Assembly: GCF_000020005.1 (NCBI RefSeq)
Contig: NC_010718.1
Span: 997,001-1,061,000 of the forward strand
Reading direction: 5' to 3'
Length of the DNA stretch: 64,000 bases
Source of the DNA: Natranaerobius thermophilus JW/NM-WN-LF
GTDB lineage: Bacteria; Bacillota; Natranaerobiia; Natranaerobiales; Natranaerobiaceae
Under the pieces are notes generated by a model. The model was not told where the DNA came from and ran no database searches. It was given only the letters and a program-made list of their open reading frames with translations. Shown piece after piece: positions 43,203 through 51,302 of the stretch (its first letter is position 1; every line of letters begins with the position of its first letter). A program made the position numbers and the translations under genes.

Positions 43203-43230
43203 ACTGTGATATAGATTACAGTCTTATAAT
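43203..43230 (+). promoter_or_regulatory. hcp promoter with CRP/FNR-type inverted repeat
   Basis: CTGTGAT-ATAG-ATTACAG (43204-43221) is a near-perfect inverted repeat ending four bases before TATAAT (43225-43230). This half-site pattern suits the CRP/FNR family; the HcpR branch commonly controls hcp genes. The position over the -35/-10 spacer suggests repression or control of polymerase access. Regulator identity is inferred. Confidence 0.45.
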
Positions 43231-43373
43231 CCACAGCGTAGTAAAATGAAATTGAAGTTAACAGGAGACAGGGAATCTAAAAACAGTTTTATCCAAAAAC
43301 CAGGAAATTAGCAATTTATTGTGGAAAGGCCAAGAATGAAAATGATAATAATTACTTATAAGGAGTGATTTAT

Positions 43374-45041
43374 GTGAGCATGAAATGTTTTCAATGCCAA
43401 GAAACAGTAAAGAATCAGGGATGTACAGTTAAGGGTGTTTGTGGTAAGCCTGATAATGTGGCGAATCTTCAAGATGTATTGATTTACACTTTAAAGGGGA
43501 TTTCGTTCTATGCCCATGAAGGAAGAAACTTGGGTGTGAAAGATGAAGAAGTGGATAGGTTTGTCATGGATAATTTATTTGCTACAGTAACTAATGTAAA
43601 CTTCAGTGAACAAGATTTTATTGATAGAATCAAGCAGTCTTTTAAAATAAGAGATCAAATAAAAGAACAAGTTATGCTAAAATACCGAGAAAAATACGGT
43701 GAGAATTTAGATAATAAGGTGCCCTCAAATGCGACTTGGTACACAGAAGATGAGCTTAATTTCAAAACCAAAGGTGAAGAAGTAGGAGTTCACTCATCGG
43801 ATAATGAGGATATTAATTCCTTAAGAGAACTGTTAACCTATGGTATCAAAGGTATAGCAGCTTATGCCCATCACGCATATACTTTAAACCAAAAAGATGA
43901 TGAAATATTTGCCTTTATGCACAAAGGTTTAGCAGCAACTACAGATGATAGCTTGAGTGTAGATGATTTGGTATCTCTAGTCATGGAGTGTGGAAAGTTT
44001 GGAGTAAATACCATGGCACTACTAGATAAAGCCAACACAGAAGCCTACGGTCATCCTGAACCAACTCAAATAAATATTGGTGTACGCAATAATCCAGGAA
44101 TTTTGATCAGTGGTCACGACCTGAAGGATATGCAAGAACTACTAGAACAGACAGAAGGCACTGGTGTTGATGTATATACGCATGGAGAAATGCTTCCGGC
44201 TAATGCGTATCCAGCCTTTAAGAAATACGATCATTTCGTAGGTAATTACGGAAATGCTTGGTGGCAGCAAAATGAAGAATTTGAGAAATTTAATGGTCCA
44301 ATTTTGATGACTACAAACTGTCTTGTACCACCTAAAGATTCTTACAAAGATAGAGTGTACACAACTGGTGTAGTAGGTTTTGATGGTGTAACTCATATTC
44401 CCGAGAGAGAAGCAGGTGAAAGCAAGGACTTCTCCCAAATTATCGAGCATGCCAAAAAATGTGCTGCTCCAGAAGAATTAGAACAGGGAGAAATACCGGG
44501 TGGATTTGCCCACAATGCAGTATTAAGTGTAGCAGATAAAGTAGTAGAAGCAGTTAAGAACGGTGATATCAAGAGATTTGTTGTTATGGGCGGTTGCGAC
44601 GGACGCCATAAGAGTAGAGAGTACTACACAGAATTTGCCAAAGCTCTTCCCCAGGATACAATTATACTGACTGCCGGCTGTGCCAAGTATAGATATAATA
44701 AGCTGGATTTAGGAGATATCGGAGGAATTCCAAGAGTATTAGATGCAGGTCAGTGTAATGACTCTTATTCCTTGGTTGTTATCGCGCAAAAACTAGCTGA
44801 AGCCTTTGAGTTAGAAGATATTAACGATCTACCAGTTTCATATAACATTGCTTGGTACGAACAGAAGGCGGTTACAGTGCTACTATCGTTACTGTATCTA
44901 GGTGTGAAGAAAATTTATCTAGGTCCCACCCTTCCTGCCTTCGTATCTGAAAATGTATTGAATGTGCTAGTTGATAAGTTTGATATGAGGCCAAATTCTA
45001 ATGTAGATGAAGATTTGGAAAAAATTATGGCAGGAGAATAA
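43374..45041 (+). CDS. hcp: Hybrid-cluster protein / hydroxylamine reductase
   Basis: This anaerobic iron-sulfur enzyme is associated with NO and hydroxylamine detoxification. The 555-residue protein starts [17 protein letters not shown], followed by TVKGVCGK; these four cysteines bind the N-terminal cubane. Hybrid-cluster ligands lie in segments such as [40 protein letters not shown] and [13 protein letters not shown] 43374 follows AAGGAGTG, while the GTG at 43365 lies in that site. It carries its own promoter with a CRP/FNR-like palindrome and a terminator at 45060. Confidence 0.95.
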   Translation: MSMKCFQCQETVKNQGCTVKGVCGKPDNVANLQDVLIYTLKGISFYAHEGRNLGVKDEEVDRFVMDNLFATVTNVNFSEQDFIDRIKQSFKIRDQIKEQVMLKYREKYGENLDNKVPSNATWYTEDELNFKTKGEEVGVHSSDNEDINSLRELLTYGIKGIAAYAHHAYTLNQKDDEIFAFMHKGLAATTDDSLSVDDLVSLVMECGKFGVNTMALLDKANTEAYGHPEPTQINIGVRNNPGILISGHDLKDMQELLEQTEGTGVDVYTHGEMLPANAYPAFKKYDHFVGNYGNAWWQQNEEFEKFNGPILMTTNCLVPPKDSYKDRVYTTGVVGFDGVTHIPEREAGESKDFSQIIEHAKKCAAPEELEQGEIPGGFAHNAVLSVADKVVEAVKNGDIKRFVVMGGCDGRHKSREYYTEFAKALPQDTIILTAGCAKYRYNKLDLGDIGGIPRVLDAGQCNDSYSLVVIAQKLAEAFELEDINDLPVSYNIAWYEQKAVTVLLSLLYLGVKKIYLGPTLPAFVSENVLNVLVDKFDMRPNSNVDEDLEKIMAGE

Positions 45042-45059
45042 AATAAATATGCTACAACA

Positions 45060-45090
45060 ACCCGCCTCAAGCCTGGGGCGGGTCTTTTTT
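45060..45090 (+). terminator. hcp terminator
   Basis: ACCCGCC and GGCGGGT form the stem, followed by CTTTTTT. Sequence resembling a group II intron 5' end begins right after it. Confidence 0.9.
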
Positions 45091-45165
45091 ATGCCCGGTA
45101 TGGGTGTTAACTAGCTAGTTCATGACATCTGCCAAGCTGCAGGAACATGAACAGGGCTGAAGTCA
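45091..45165 (+). mobile_element. Probable remnant of a group II intron behind the hcp terminator
   Basis: TGCCCGGTATGGGTG directly after the T-tract resembles the intron start seen at 39120 (TTGCCCGGCATG) and the IIC consensus I remember. Further on, CTGCAGGAACATGAAC resembles the domain I segment GGCACACGAAC of intron 2. No maturase or domain V remains. This is a resemblance judged by eye. Confidence 0.4.
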
Positions 45166-45319
45166 AAAAACTGGTAAATAAAAGTAGTCTGTAGATGTAG
45201 CTATTAATTAAACTAGCCTTGTAGTATAATATAAATAACATTAAATAATTTTACGACCTTAAACACGAGACCCTAAACAAGGATTTTTCAAATTTCCTAA
45301 TAGAAGGGTGTGAAAATTT

Positions 45320-45877
45320 GTGAAAAAGAGTACACGTTGCACTAAATTGCCCATTCTTTTAATGGTAATTGCTGTAGTATCTGCACTATTATTAGGGGTT
45401 TCCAACAGTTATACAGCACCAATAATAGAAGAGAACCGATTAAGAACTCTAGAAAGTAAAATGTTCAGTTATTTTCCGGAAGTTGACGAATTTTTAATCG
45501 AAACAGTAGATGATGAAGAATTTTTTGTCGTTAAAGATGATGATAATATCCAAGGTGTTGCCACAGTCGTTAAAAGTAGTGGTTATGGTGGGAGAATCGA
45601 ACTCATGTTAGCTGTTAATAATCATGGTTACATTGAAGGGGTGGAGATTTTATCTCATTCGGAAACTCCTGGTCTAGGGAGCGAAATTACTGAACCTGAA
45701 TGGTTAGCCCAATTTAATGGACTGACCGCCTTTGATGAAATTGAAATCAGTGAAGATATTGATGTGATTGCAGGAGCGACAAGAAGTTGTGAAGGTGTAG
45801 CAGAGGGTACGAAAATCGCTTTAGATAATATTTCTCAAGCTTATTATGATACTGATGACAATACTTTTAATGATTAG
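45320..45877 (+). CDS. FMN-binding-domain protein (RnfG-like, exported)
   Basis: The 185-residue protein has an N-terminal membrane helix (about 10-30, PILLMVIAVVSALLLGV), then the FMN_bind domain with GYGGRIELMLAVNNHG, HSETPGLGSEI and the covalent flavinylation-type motif AGATRSCEG near residue 155. Such proteins carry FMN outside the membrane in electron-transfer chains such as Rnf/Nqr, or as stand-alone partners. No other Rnf subunits are nearby, so its partner is unknown. GTG 45320 is preceded by AGAAGGGTG. Confidence 0.85.
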   Translation: MKKSTRCTKLPILLMVIAVVSALLLGVSNSYTAPIIEENRLRTLESKMFSYFPEVDEFLIETVDDEEFFVVKDDDNIQGVATVVKSSGYGGRIELMLAVNNHGYIEGVEILSHSETPGLGSEITEPEWLAQFNGLTAFDEIEISEDIDVIAGATRSCEGVAEGTKIALDNISQAYYDTDDNTFND

Positions 45878-45934
45878 TAAGAAATTCTTATTAAATTTTT
45901 AAATATAGACGGATAAAATACAGTTTTCCTATTG

Positions 45935-45970
45935 CCGTTGTGATGTTGTTTATCACAACGGATTTTTTTG
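45935..45970 (+). terminator. Rho-independent terminator
   Basis: CCGTTGTGA and TCACAACGG form a perfect 9-bp stem, followed by ATTTTTTT. Confidence 0.92.
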
Positions 45971-45991
45971 TTTAATTGAAAATGTTTAATC

Positions 45992-46045
45992 TTAATACTA
46001 TCTTAATAATTCGTTAATTTGTCTTTAATATAGCTCATTTATAGT
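45992..46045 (+). promoter_or_regulatory. PhoP box array and promoter of pstS
   Basis: Four direct hexamers TTAATA, TTAATA, TTAATT and TTAATA start at 45992, 46003, 46014 and 46025, exactly 11 bp apart. A 9-bp gap leads to TATAGT at 46040-46045. This matches the direct-repeat PhoP/PhoB binding architecture of Gram-positive phosphate regulons. Confidence 0.85.
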
Positions 46046-46093
46046 ATAAGTAGAAACTAACTTGATTTAAATTATTGGGAGGAGGAATTTAAC

Positions 46094-47002
46094 TTGAGGA
46101 CTAAACTTATTTCTTTATCATTAGTTTTGATTTTAGGACTTTCAGTATTGAGTGGTTGTGGTAATGGGGATGAGGGCAGGGATCGTGCCCTAGAGATTCA
46201 AGGTTCGGATACTATGGTTAATTTAAACCAAACTTGGGCAGAAGAATATATGGATAAAAATCAGGATAAACAAGTTTCAGTTACTGGTGGGGGGTCAGGA
46301 ACTGGTATTTCTGCATTAATCAACGATAATGTTGATATTGCGGGTTCGTCCAGATATATGAAAGAAGAAGAGATTGAAGAAGCTCAAAATAATGATGTTA
46401 ATGTCTATGAATTTAAAGTTGGTCAGGATGGACTGGCAGTTGGAGTGCATAAGAATAATCCTATCGATAAGATGACAGTGGATGAACTTAAAAAAGTTTT
46501 TACCGGTGAAGTGACAGAATGGTCCGAGCTAGGATGGGAAGATGGAGGTACAATTGAAGTGTACAGCCGCCAGAGTAATTCTGGAACTTATGTATATTTT
46601 AATGAGAATATTATGGATGGAGAAGACTGGGCTTCAGATACTCAATTTATGAGTGGTTCTTCTGCCATTAATGATGCTTTGCAAAATGATGAAAATGGAA
46701 TAGGTTATTACGGAGTCGGATATGTGGATGGTGTTACAGCATTAGATGTGGCTGAAGATGAAGGATCTGAGTTTTATACTCCATTGGAGCAGGAGAACAT
46801 TGATGATGGAGACTATCCAATAGCAAGACCATTGTATTTTTACACTAATGGCGTTCCAGAAGAAGAAGTATTAGAGTTCCTCGAATTTGTGTTAAATGAT
46901 GGACAAGATATAATCGGTGATGCTGGTTTCTATGCGCTTACTCCAGAATATGAAACTAAAAACGAAGAAATATTTCAGGAATTAGATATTGAATTCGAGT
47001 AG
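46094..47002 (+). CDS. pstS: Phosphate ABC transporter substrate-binding lipoprotein PstS
   Basis: The 302-residue protein has a lipoprotein signal with lipobox SVLSGCG (Cys about 22). The phosphate-binding protein fold shows IQGSDTMVNL, SVTGGGSGTGI, DIAGSSR, SRQSNSGTYVYF and GIGYYGVGY. It delivers phosphate to PstCA. TTG 46094 follows GGAGGAGG. It is separated from pstC by a terminator and a second PhoP array, so pstS can be transcribed alone at high level. The protein is unusually acidic. Confidence 0.95.
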   Translation: MRTKLISLSLVLILGLSVLSGCGNGDEGRDRALEIQGSDTMVNLNQTWAEEYMDKNQDKQVSVTGGGSGTGISALINDNVDIAGSSRYMKEEEIEEAQNNDVNVYEFKVGQDGLAVGVHKNNPIDKMTVDELKKVFTGEVTEWSELGWEDGGTIEVYSRQSNSGTYVYFNENIMDGEDWASDTQFMSGSSAINDALQNDENGIGYYGVGYVDGVTALDVAEDEGSEFYTPLEQENIDDGDYPIARPLYFYTNGVPEEEVLEFLEFVLNDGQDIIGDAGFYALTPEYETKNEEIFQELDIEFE

Positions 47003-47033
47003 ATTTTAAAGAGCTACAAATTAAAACTACCAT

Positions 47034-47085
47034 AACCGCCCTGCAGTCTTTGTATTCACTTTTAAGACTAGGGCGGTTTATAATT
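47034..47085 (+). terminator. Terminator or attenuator between pstS and pstC
   Basis: AACCGCCCT and AGGGCGGTT pair with an inner AGTCTT/AAGACT, followed by TATAATTTTAA. It would limit readthrough from pstS into pstCAB. Confidence 0.75.
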
Positions 47086-47139
47086 TTAACATTTTCTTAA
47101 CAAACAATTAATTTGCAATTAACTAAGTTCAGTTATAGT
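47086..47139 (+). promoter_or_regulatory. Second PhoP box array and promoter before pstC
   Basis: Hexamers TTAACA, TTAACA, TTAATT and TTAACT start at 47086, 47097, 47108 and 47119, again exactly 11 bp apart. TATAGT at 47134-47139 lies the same 9 bp behind the last repeat as in the pstS promoter. Confidence 0.85.
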
Positions 47140-47176
47140 TAAACTAGCTAAAATTAAAAAGGTTGGTGAGGGCGGT

Positions 47177-48088
47177 ATGAAAGCAGGGAAATGGTTTGAT
47201 GTAAAACAAAAACTTATAAAGGGATATTTCACATTAACTGGTGGTATAGCTATTTTGGTTTTATTTTTAATATTTGCCTTTTTAATTGTCGAAGCATATC
47301 CTGCTGTCAAAGAATTGGGGATATTAGAGTTTTTAACTGGTTATCGTTGGATGCCTTCTTCTGGTGATCCAGGATACGGAACTTTAGCTTTGATATTGAG
47401 TACCTTGATTATAGCTATAGGTTCCATAGTAATTGCAGTACCCTGGGGTGTAATTACAGCAGGATATATTTCCGATGTGGCCTCTCCTAAAATTAAGGAA
47501 ATTATGAAGATAACAGTAGAAACTTTGGCTATATTCCCTTCAGTGGTATTAGGGTTTATAGGATTAACAATCTTGGCTCCGTTAGTGGCAAATATATTTC
47601 AATTATCAAATGGTTTAACAGCTTTGACTGGTGTTTTGATGTTAAGTATTATGGCTTTACCTACTATCATAAGTATTTCAGAAGATGCGCTAAATTCAGT
47701 GCCGAATGAATATAAAGAAGCTTCATACGCTCTGGGTGCTACAAAGTGGGAAACATTAAGACGTATAACCTATCCCTCGGCATCTTCTGGAATTATTGCA
47801 GCAGTTATGTTGGGATTTGGTCGTGCAATTGGTGAAACGATGACAGTATTAATGGTAACCGGTAATTCTCTAGCTGTTCCACTAACAGAAATTTGGGGTT
47901 TTCCCATACCGGACTTTCTAACTTCCGTAAGAACACTGACAGCCACTATTGCCATTGAAGCTTCAGATGTACCATGGGGAAGCTTACATTATCATTCCCT
48001 TTTTGTAGTAGGGGCCATTTTATTCTTGATGACTTTTATAGTTAATTTGATTGCAGATTTTGCCCTAGGCCGTTCAGGAGAGGAGTGA
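47177..48088 (+). CDS. pstC: Phosphate ABC transporter permease PstC
   Basis: The 303-residue membrane protein has about six helices and the permease coupling segment EYKEASYALGATKWETLRRI at about residues 177-196. A preceding LSIMALPTIISISEDAL block is typical of PstC. With PstA it forms the phosphate channel. ATG 47177 follows GGTGAGGG. It heads the pstCAB-phoU operon behind its own PhoP array. Confidence 0.95.
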   Translation: MKAGKWFDVKQKLIKGYFTLTGGIAILVLFLIFAFLIVEAYPAVKELGILEFLTGYRWMPSSGDPGYGTLALILSTLIIAIGSIVIAVPWGVITAGYISDVASPKIKEIMKITVETLAIFPSVVLGFIGLTILAPLVANIFQLSNGLTALTGVLMLSIMALPTIISISEDALNSVPNEYKEASYALGATKWETLRRITYPSASSGIIAAVMLGFGRAIGETMTVLMVTGNSLAVPLTEIWGFPIPDFLTSVRTLTATIAIEASDVPWGSLHYHSLFVVGAILFLMTFIVNLIADFALGRSGEE

Positions 48089-48092
48089 AAAA

Positions 48093-49010
48093 ATGGTTAC
48101 TAAAATATCGAAAAAACTTGCTAGCCTAACTTATTCGCGGGAAAGTTTCAGAGAAAGTGCACTAAAGAAATTTAAAGAGAAAGTATGGTTCGCTTTATTC
48201 GGAGCAGTTGGAGCTTCTGCAGTTTTAATTGTGTTATTTTTGTTAACAATTATATTTATTAATGGTTTCGAAGTCATATCTTTGGAATTTTTGATCGAAA
48301 GGCCGTTACAACAAATGACAGAAGGGGGAATTTTTCCTGCCATCCTAGGGACCTTTTATTTATCTGTGTTAACACTATTATTTTCCCTACCTATTGGAAT
48401 TAGTGCAGCTATTTATCTACACGAATGGGCAGGAAAAGGCTGGTTTGTGAGATTGATACGTTTAAGTATAAGGAATTTAGCCGGTATACCATCAATAGTC
48501 TATGGATTATTTGGACTTGCTTTGTTTGCTTCGGGCATGGGTTTTGGAAGTTCTCTACTATCGGCATCACTAACTTTATCACTGATGACCTTGCCTATCG
48601 TGATCACTTCAAGTGAAGAAGCTCTGAAAGGTGTGCCAAATAATTTTAGACAAGCTGCTTTATCTCTAGGAGCTACAAGATGGGAAACTATAAAATTACA
48701 AGTTCTACCTTATGCATTACCAGGCATGGCGACCGGTAGTATTTTAGGCTTAGCTAGGGCTGCAGGAGAAACTGCCCCTATTATATTAACTGGTGCAGCT
48801 TACTATTTACCTTATTTACCTGAAAGTGTTTTTGATAGGTTTATGGCCTTACCTTATCATTTGTATATATTAGCCACGCAACACTCTGACATTTCTACCG
48901 TCAGGCCAATAGCTTTTGGAACAGCATTAGTATTGATTCTAATTGTTTTAACTGTAAATAGTGTAGCGATATTAATTAGGGTGAAAATCAGAAAAAACAA
49001 AATATGGTAA
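48093..49010 (+). CDS. pstA: Phosphate ABC transporter permease PstA
   Basis: The 305-residue membrane protein has the PstA pattern: GGIFPAILGTFYLSVLTLLF, YGLFGLALF and the coupling segment FRQAALSLGATRWETIKLQ. The ATG at 48093 lies four bases after the pstC stop with GAGGAGTG before it, indicating tight coupling with PstC. Confidence 0.95.
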   Translation: MVTKISKKLASLTYSRESFRESALKKFKEKVWFALFGAVGASAVLIVLFLLTIIFINGFEVISLEFLIERPLQQMTEGGIFPAILGTFYLSVLTLLFSLPIGISAAIYLHEWAGKGWFVRLIRLSIRNLAGIPSIVYGLFGLALFASGMGFGSSLLSASLTLSLMTLPIVITSSEEALKGVPNNFRQAALSLGATRWETIKLQVLPYALPGMATGSILGLARAAGETAPIILTGAAYYLPYLPESVFDRFMALPYHLYILATQHSDISTVRPIAFGTALVLILIVLTVNSVAILIRVKIRKNKIW

Positions 49011-49070
49011 TATAAAGCACTTGGGAATTTAGAATTATTTTGAAACTATACAGACGAGGAGGTTGAACAA

Positions 49071-49832
49071 ATGAATGATAATCCTGTTTTCGAAATAAAA
49101 GATCTCAAACTATGGTATGGCTCCAATCAAGCATTACAAGATATAAATATGAGTATTAAGGAAAAAGAAGTTCTGGCCATCATTGGACCTTCAGGTTGTG
49201 GGAAGTCAAGTTTCTTAAAAACTTTAAATCGTATGGTAGATTTAGTTGGAAGTGCAAAATTAAGTGGAGAAATTTATTATCTAGGGAAAAACATCTACAG
49301 TCAGGAAACAAATGTAATTGAGTTGAGAAAACAAGTTGGAATGGTATTTCAAAAACCTAATCCCTTTCCCCAATCAATTTACGAGAATGTAGCCTTCGCC
49401 CCTAAATTGCACGAGACAAAGAATAAAAGTAACTTAGATCAAATTGTAAAAACATCTTTACAACAAGCATTTTTATGGGATGAGGTTAATGATAGGTTAA
49501 AAAATCAAGCTTTATCCCTTTCCGGGGGGCAACAGCAAAGATTATGTATTGCTAGAGCACTGGCTTCAAAGCCAGAAGTTATATTAATGGATGAACCTTG
49601 TTCTGCTTTAGACCCTGTTTCCACCTCAAAAATAGAAAGCTTAATTACTACTTTAAAAGAGAAATATACCGTTGTAATAGTAACTCATAATATGCAACAA
49701 GCTGCACGAATTTCCGATAGAACGGCATTTTTCTTAAATGGGGAACTTGTTGAGTTAGATAAAACGGATAAAGTATTTACTAATCCTAAAGACTCAAGAA
49801 CTGAAGATTATATAACTGGCCGTTTTGGCTAA
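49071..49832 (+). CDS. pstB: Phosphate ABC transporter ATPase PstB
   Basis: The 253-residue ATPase has Walker [10 protein letters not shown] (about 39-47), Q-loop [17 protein letters not shown] (the PNPFP stretch is characteristic of PstB), signature [15 protein letters not shown] and Walker [14 protein letters not shown]. The switch His lies in VTHNMQQA. It energises PstCA. ATG 49071 follows GAGGAGG. Confidence 0.96.
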   Translation: MNDNPVFEIKDLKLWYGSNQALQDINMSIKEKEVLAIIGPSGCGKSSFLKTLNRMVDLVGSAKLSGEIYYLGKNIYSQETNVIELRKQVGMVFQKPNPFPQSIYENVAFAPKLHETKNKSNLDQIVKTSLQQAFLWDEVNDRLKNQALSLSGGQQQRLCIARALASKPEVILMDEPCSALDPVSTSKIESLITTLKEKYTVVIVTHNMQQAARISDRTAFFLNGELVELDKTDKVFTNPKDSRTEDYITGRFG

Positions 49833-49846
49833 AAGGGGGATTTTAA

Positions 49847-50497
49847 ATGGTTAGGGATACATTTGATCAGGAATTGACTGAGTTAAAAAACCAGGTCCTA
49901 GTCATGGGGGGAGCGGTGGAAAAAGCTATTTCAAAATCAATCGAAGGTTTAAAAAAGCAAGATGGAAAAATAGCGAGACAAGTAATTCAAGAAGACGATA
50001 GCATTGATGATTTGGAATTAGAGATTGAAGATAAATGCTTAACTTTGATTGCCAGACATCAACCAATGGCTAAAGATTTGAGAAGAATAGGTATAATTTT
50101 AAAATTAATCACAGATTTAGAGAGAATGGGCGATAAAGCGGCTTCAATATCTCATAAAACACTTAATCTTTTGGATGAACCTTTTATTAAACCTTTAGTT
50201 GATATTCCTAGAATGGCTGATTTGACGGAAGAAATGGTGGAAAACTCATTGAATGCTTTTGTAAAAGAAAATGTAGATTTAGCATATCAAGTTATAGATG
50301 ATGATAATAAAATTGATTATCTATATGATCAAATTTTTCGTGAATTAGTTACTTACATGATAACTGATCCTAAGAAAATTTCTCAAGCTACGCAGCTAAT
50401 GTTTGTGAGCAGTGATCTTGAAAGAATTAGTGATCATGCTACTAATTTAGGTGAATGGGTGATTTTTATGGTGACTGGTGATAGAATAGATGTATAG
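49847..50497 (+). CDS. phoU: Phosphate signalling protein PhoU
   Basis: The 216-residue all-helical protein has two PhoU repeats (about 8-100 and 115-210) with the metal-binding ExxxD motifs, for example DLERMGDKAASI and DLERISDHATNL. PhoU links the Pst transporter to the PhoR kinase and represses the regulon when phosphate is sufficient. The start follows AAAGGGGGA. Confidence 0.95.
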   Translation: MVRDTFDQELTELKNQVLVMGGAVEKAISKSIEGLKKQDGKIARQVIQEDDSIDDLELEIEDKCLTLIARHQPMAKDLRRIGIILKLITDLERMGDKAASISHKTLNLLDEPFIKPLVDIPRMADLTEEMVENSLNAFVKENVDLAYQVIDDDNKIDYLYDQIFRELVTYMITDPKKISQATQLMFVSSDLERISDHATNLGEWVIFMVTGDRIDV

Positions 50498-50556
50498 AAT
50501 TAAACTCAGACTATTTAATTCAAGATATTTTAAGGTTTAAGGGAGGATCATCCAAG

Positions 50557-51297
50557 ATGCATAGAATATTATTAGTCGAGGATGAACACCATATTGCTAA
50601 ACTAGTTAATCACAACTTAATAAAAGAAGGGTATGAAGTTGAACATGTAACCCATGGAGATGAAGCTTTTAACAAATATTTTGAAAATGACTATGATTTA
50701 ATTATTTTAGATCTAATGCTTCCTGGTTTAGATGGGCTAGAAGTTTGTAGAAAAATACGTGGTAATTCCTCCCTGCATATTCCAGTTATTATGTTAACAG
50801 CAAAAAGTGATGAGATTGAAAAAATAGTAGGTTTAGAAATGGGTGCCGATGATTATGTAACTAAACCTTTTAGTCCTAGAGAGCTGTTAGCTAGAGTAAA
50901 AGCTCAATTGCGTGGAAGAACTAAAGAGTTAACAGATGAAAAAAGCCAAGATAATTCTAACAAGATTTTTGATCAAAGGGATAAAAGTGAAGATGTTAAA
51001 AAGAATGGTCCTTTATCAATTAAACCTGAAAAATATCGAGCATATATTGAAAATCAAGAATTACAGTTAACTCCAAAAGAATTTGAGCTTTTAAATATTA
51101 TGGTTACAAACTCTGGACAAGTTTTGACGAGAGAAAAATTACTTGAAAAAATTTGGGGCTACGATTTTCTTGGAGATACCAGAACTGTAGATGTTCATAT
51201 TAGACATCTACGCCAGAAAATTAGTGAAGCGGGTGGTCCTCCTGACTTAGTAGAGACAGTCAGGGGCATAGGATATCGTTTAAAAGAAATGGAGTAA
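50557..51297 (+). CDS. phoP: Response regulator, PhoP/PhoB-type (OmpR family)
   Basis: The 246-residue protein has a receiver domain (acidic pair in LLVEDEHHI, phospho-acceptor in LIILDLMLPG, Lys in VTKPFSPRELLARV). A charged linker of about 35 residues (about 122-160; DEKSQDNSNKIFDQRDKSED) is longer than usual for PhoP proteins. A winged-helix DNA-binding domain ends in TRTVDVHIRHLRQKI and RGIGYRLKEME. The two TTAACA-type arrays upstream of pstS and pstC are its probable targets. It is followed after five bases by the kinase gene. Confidence 0.92.
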   Translation: MHRILLVEDEHHIAKLVNHNLIKEGYEVEHVTHGDEAFNKYFENDYDLIILDLMLPGLDGLEVCRKIRGNSSLHIPVIMLTAKSDEIEKIVGLEMGADDYVTKPFSPRELLARVKAQLRGRTKELTDEKSQDNSNKIFDQRDKSEDVKKNGPLSIKPEKYRAYIENQELQLTPKEFELLNIMVTNSGQVLTREKLLEKIWGYDFLGDTRTVDVHIRHLRQKISEAGGPPDLVETVRGIGYRLKEME

Positions 51298-51302
51298 TTG
51301 TT

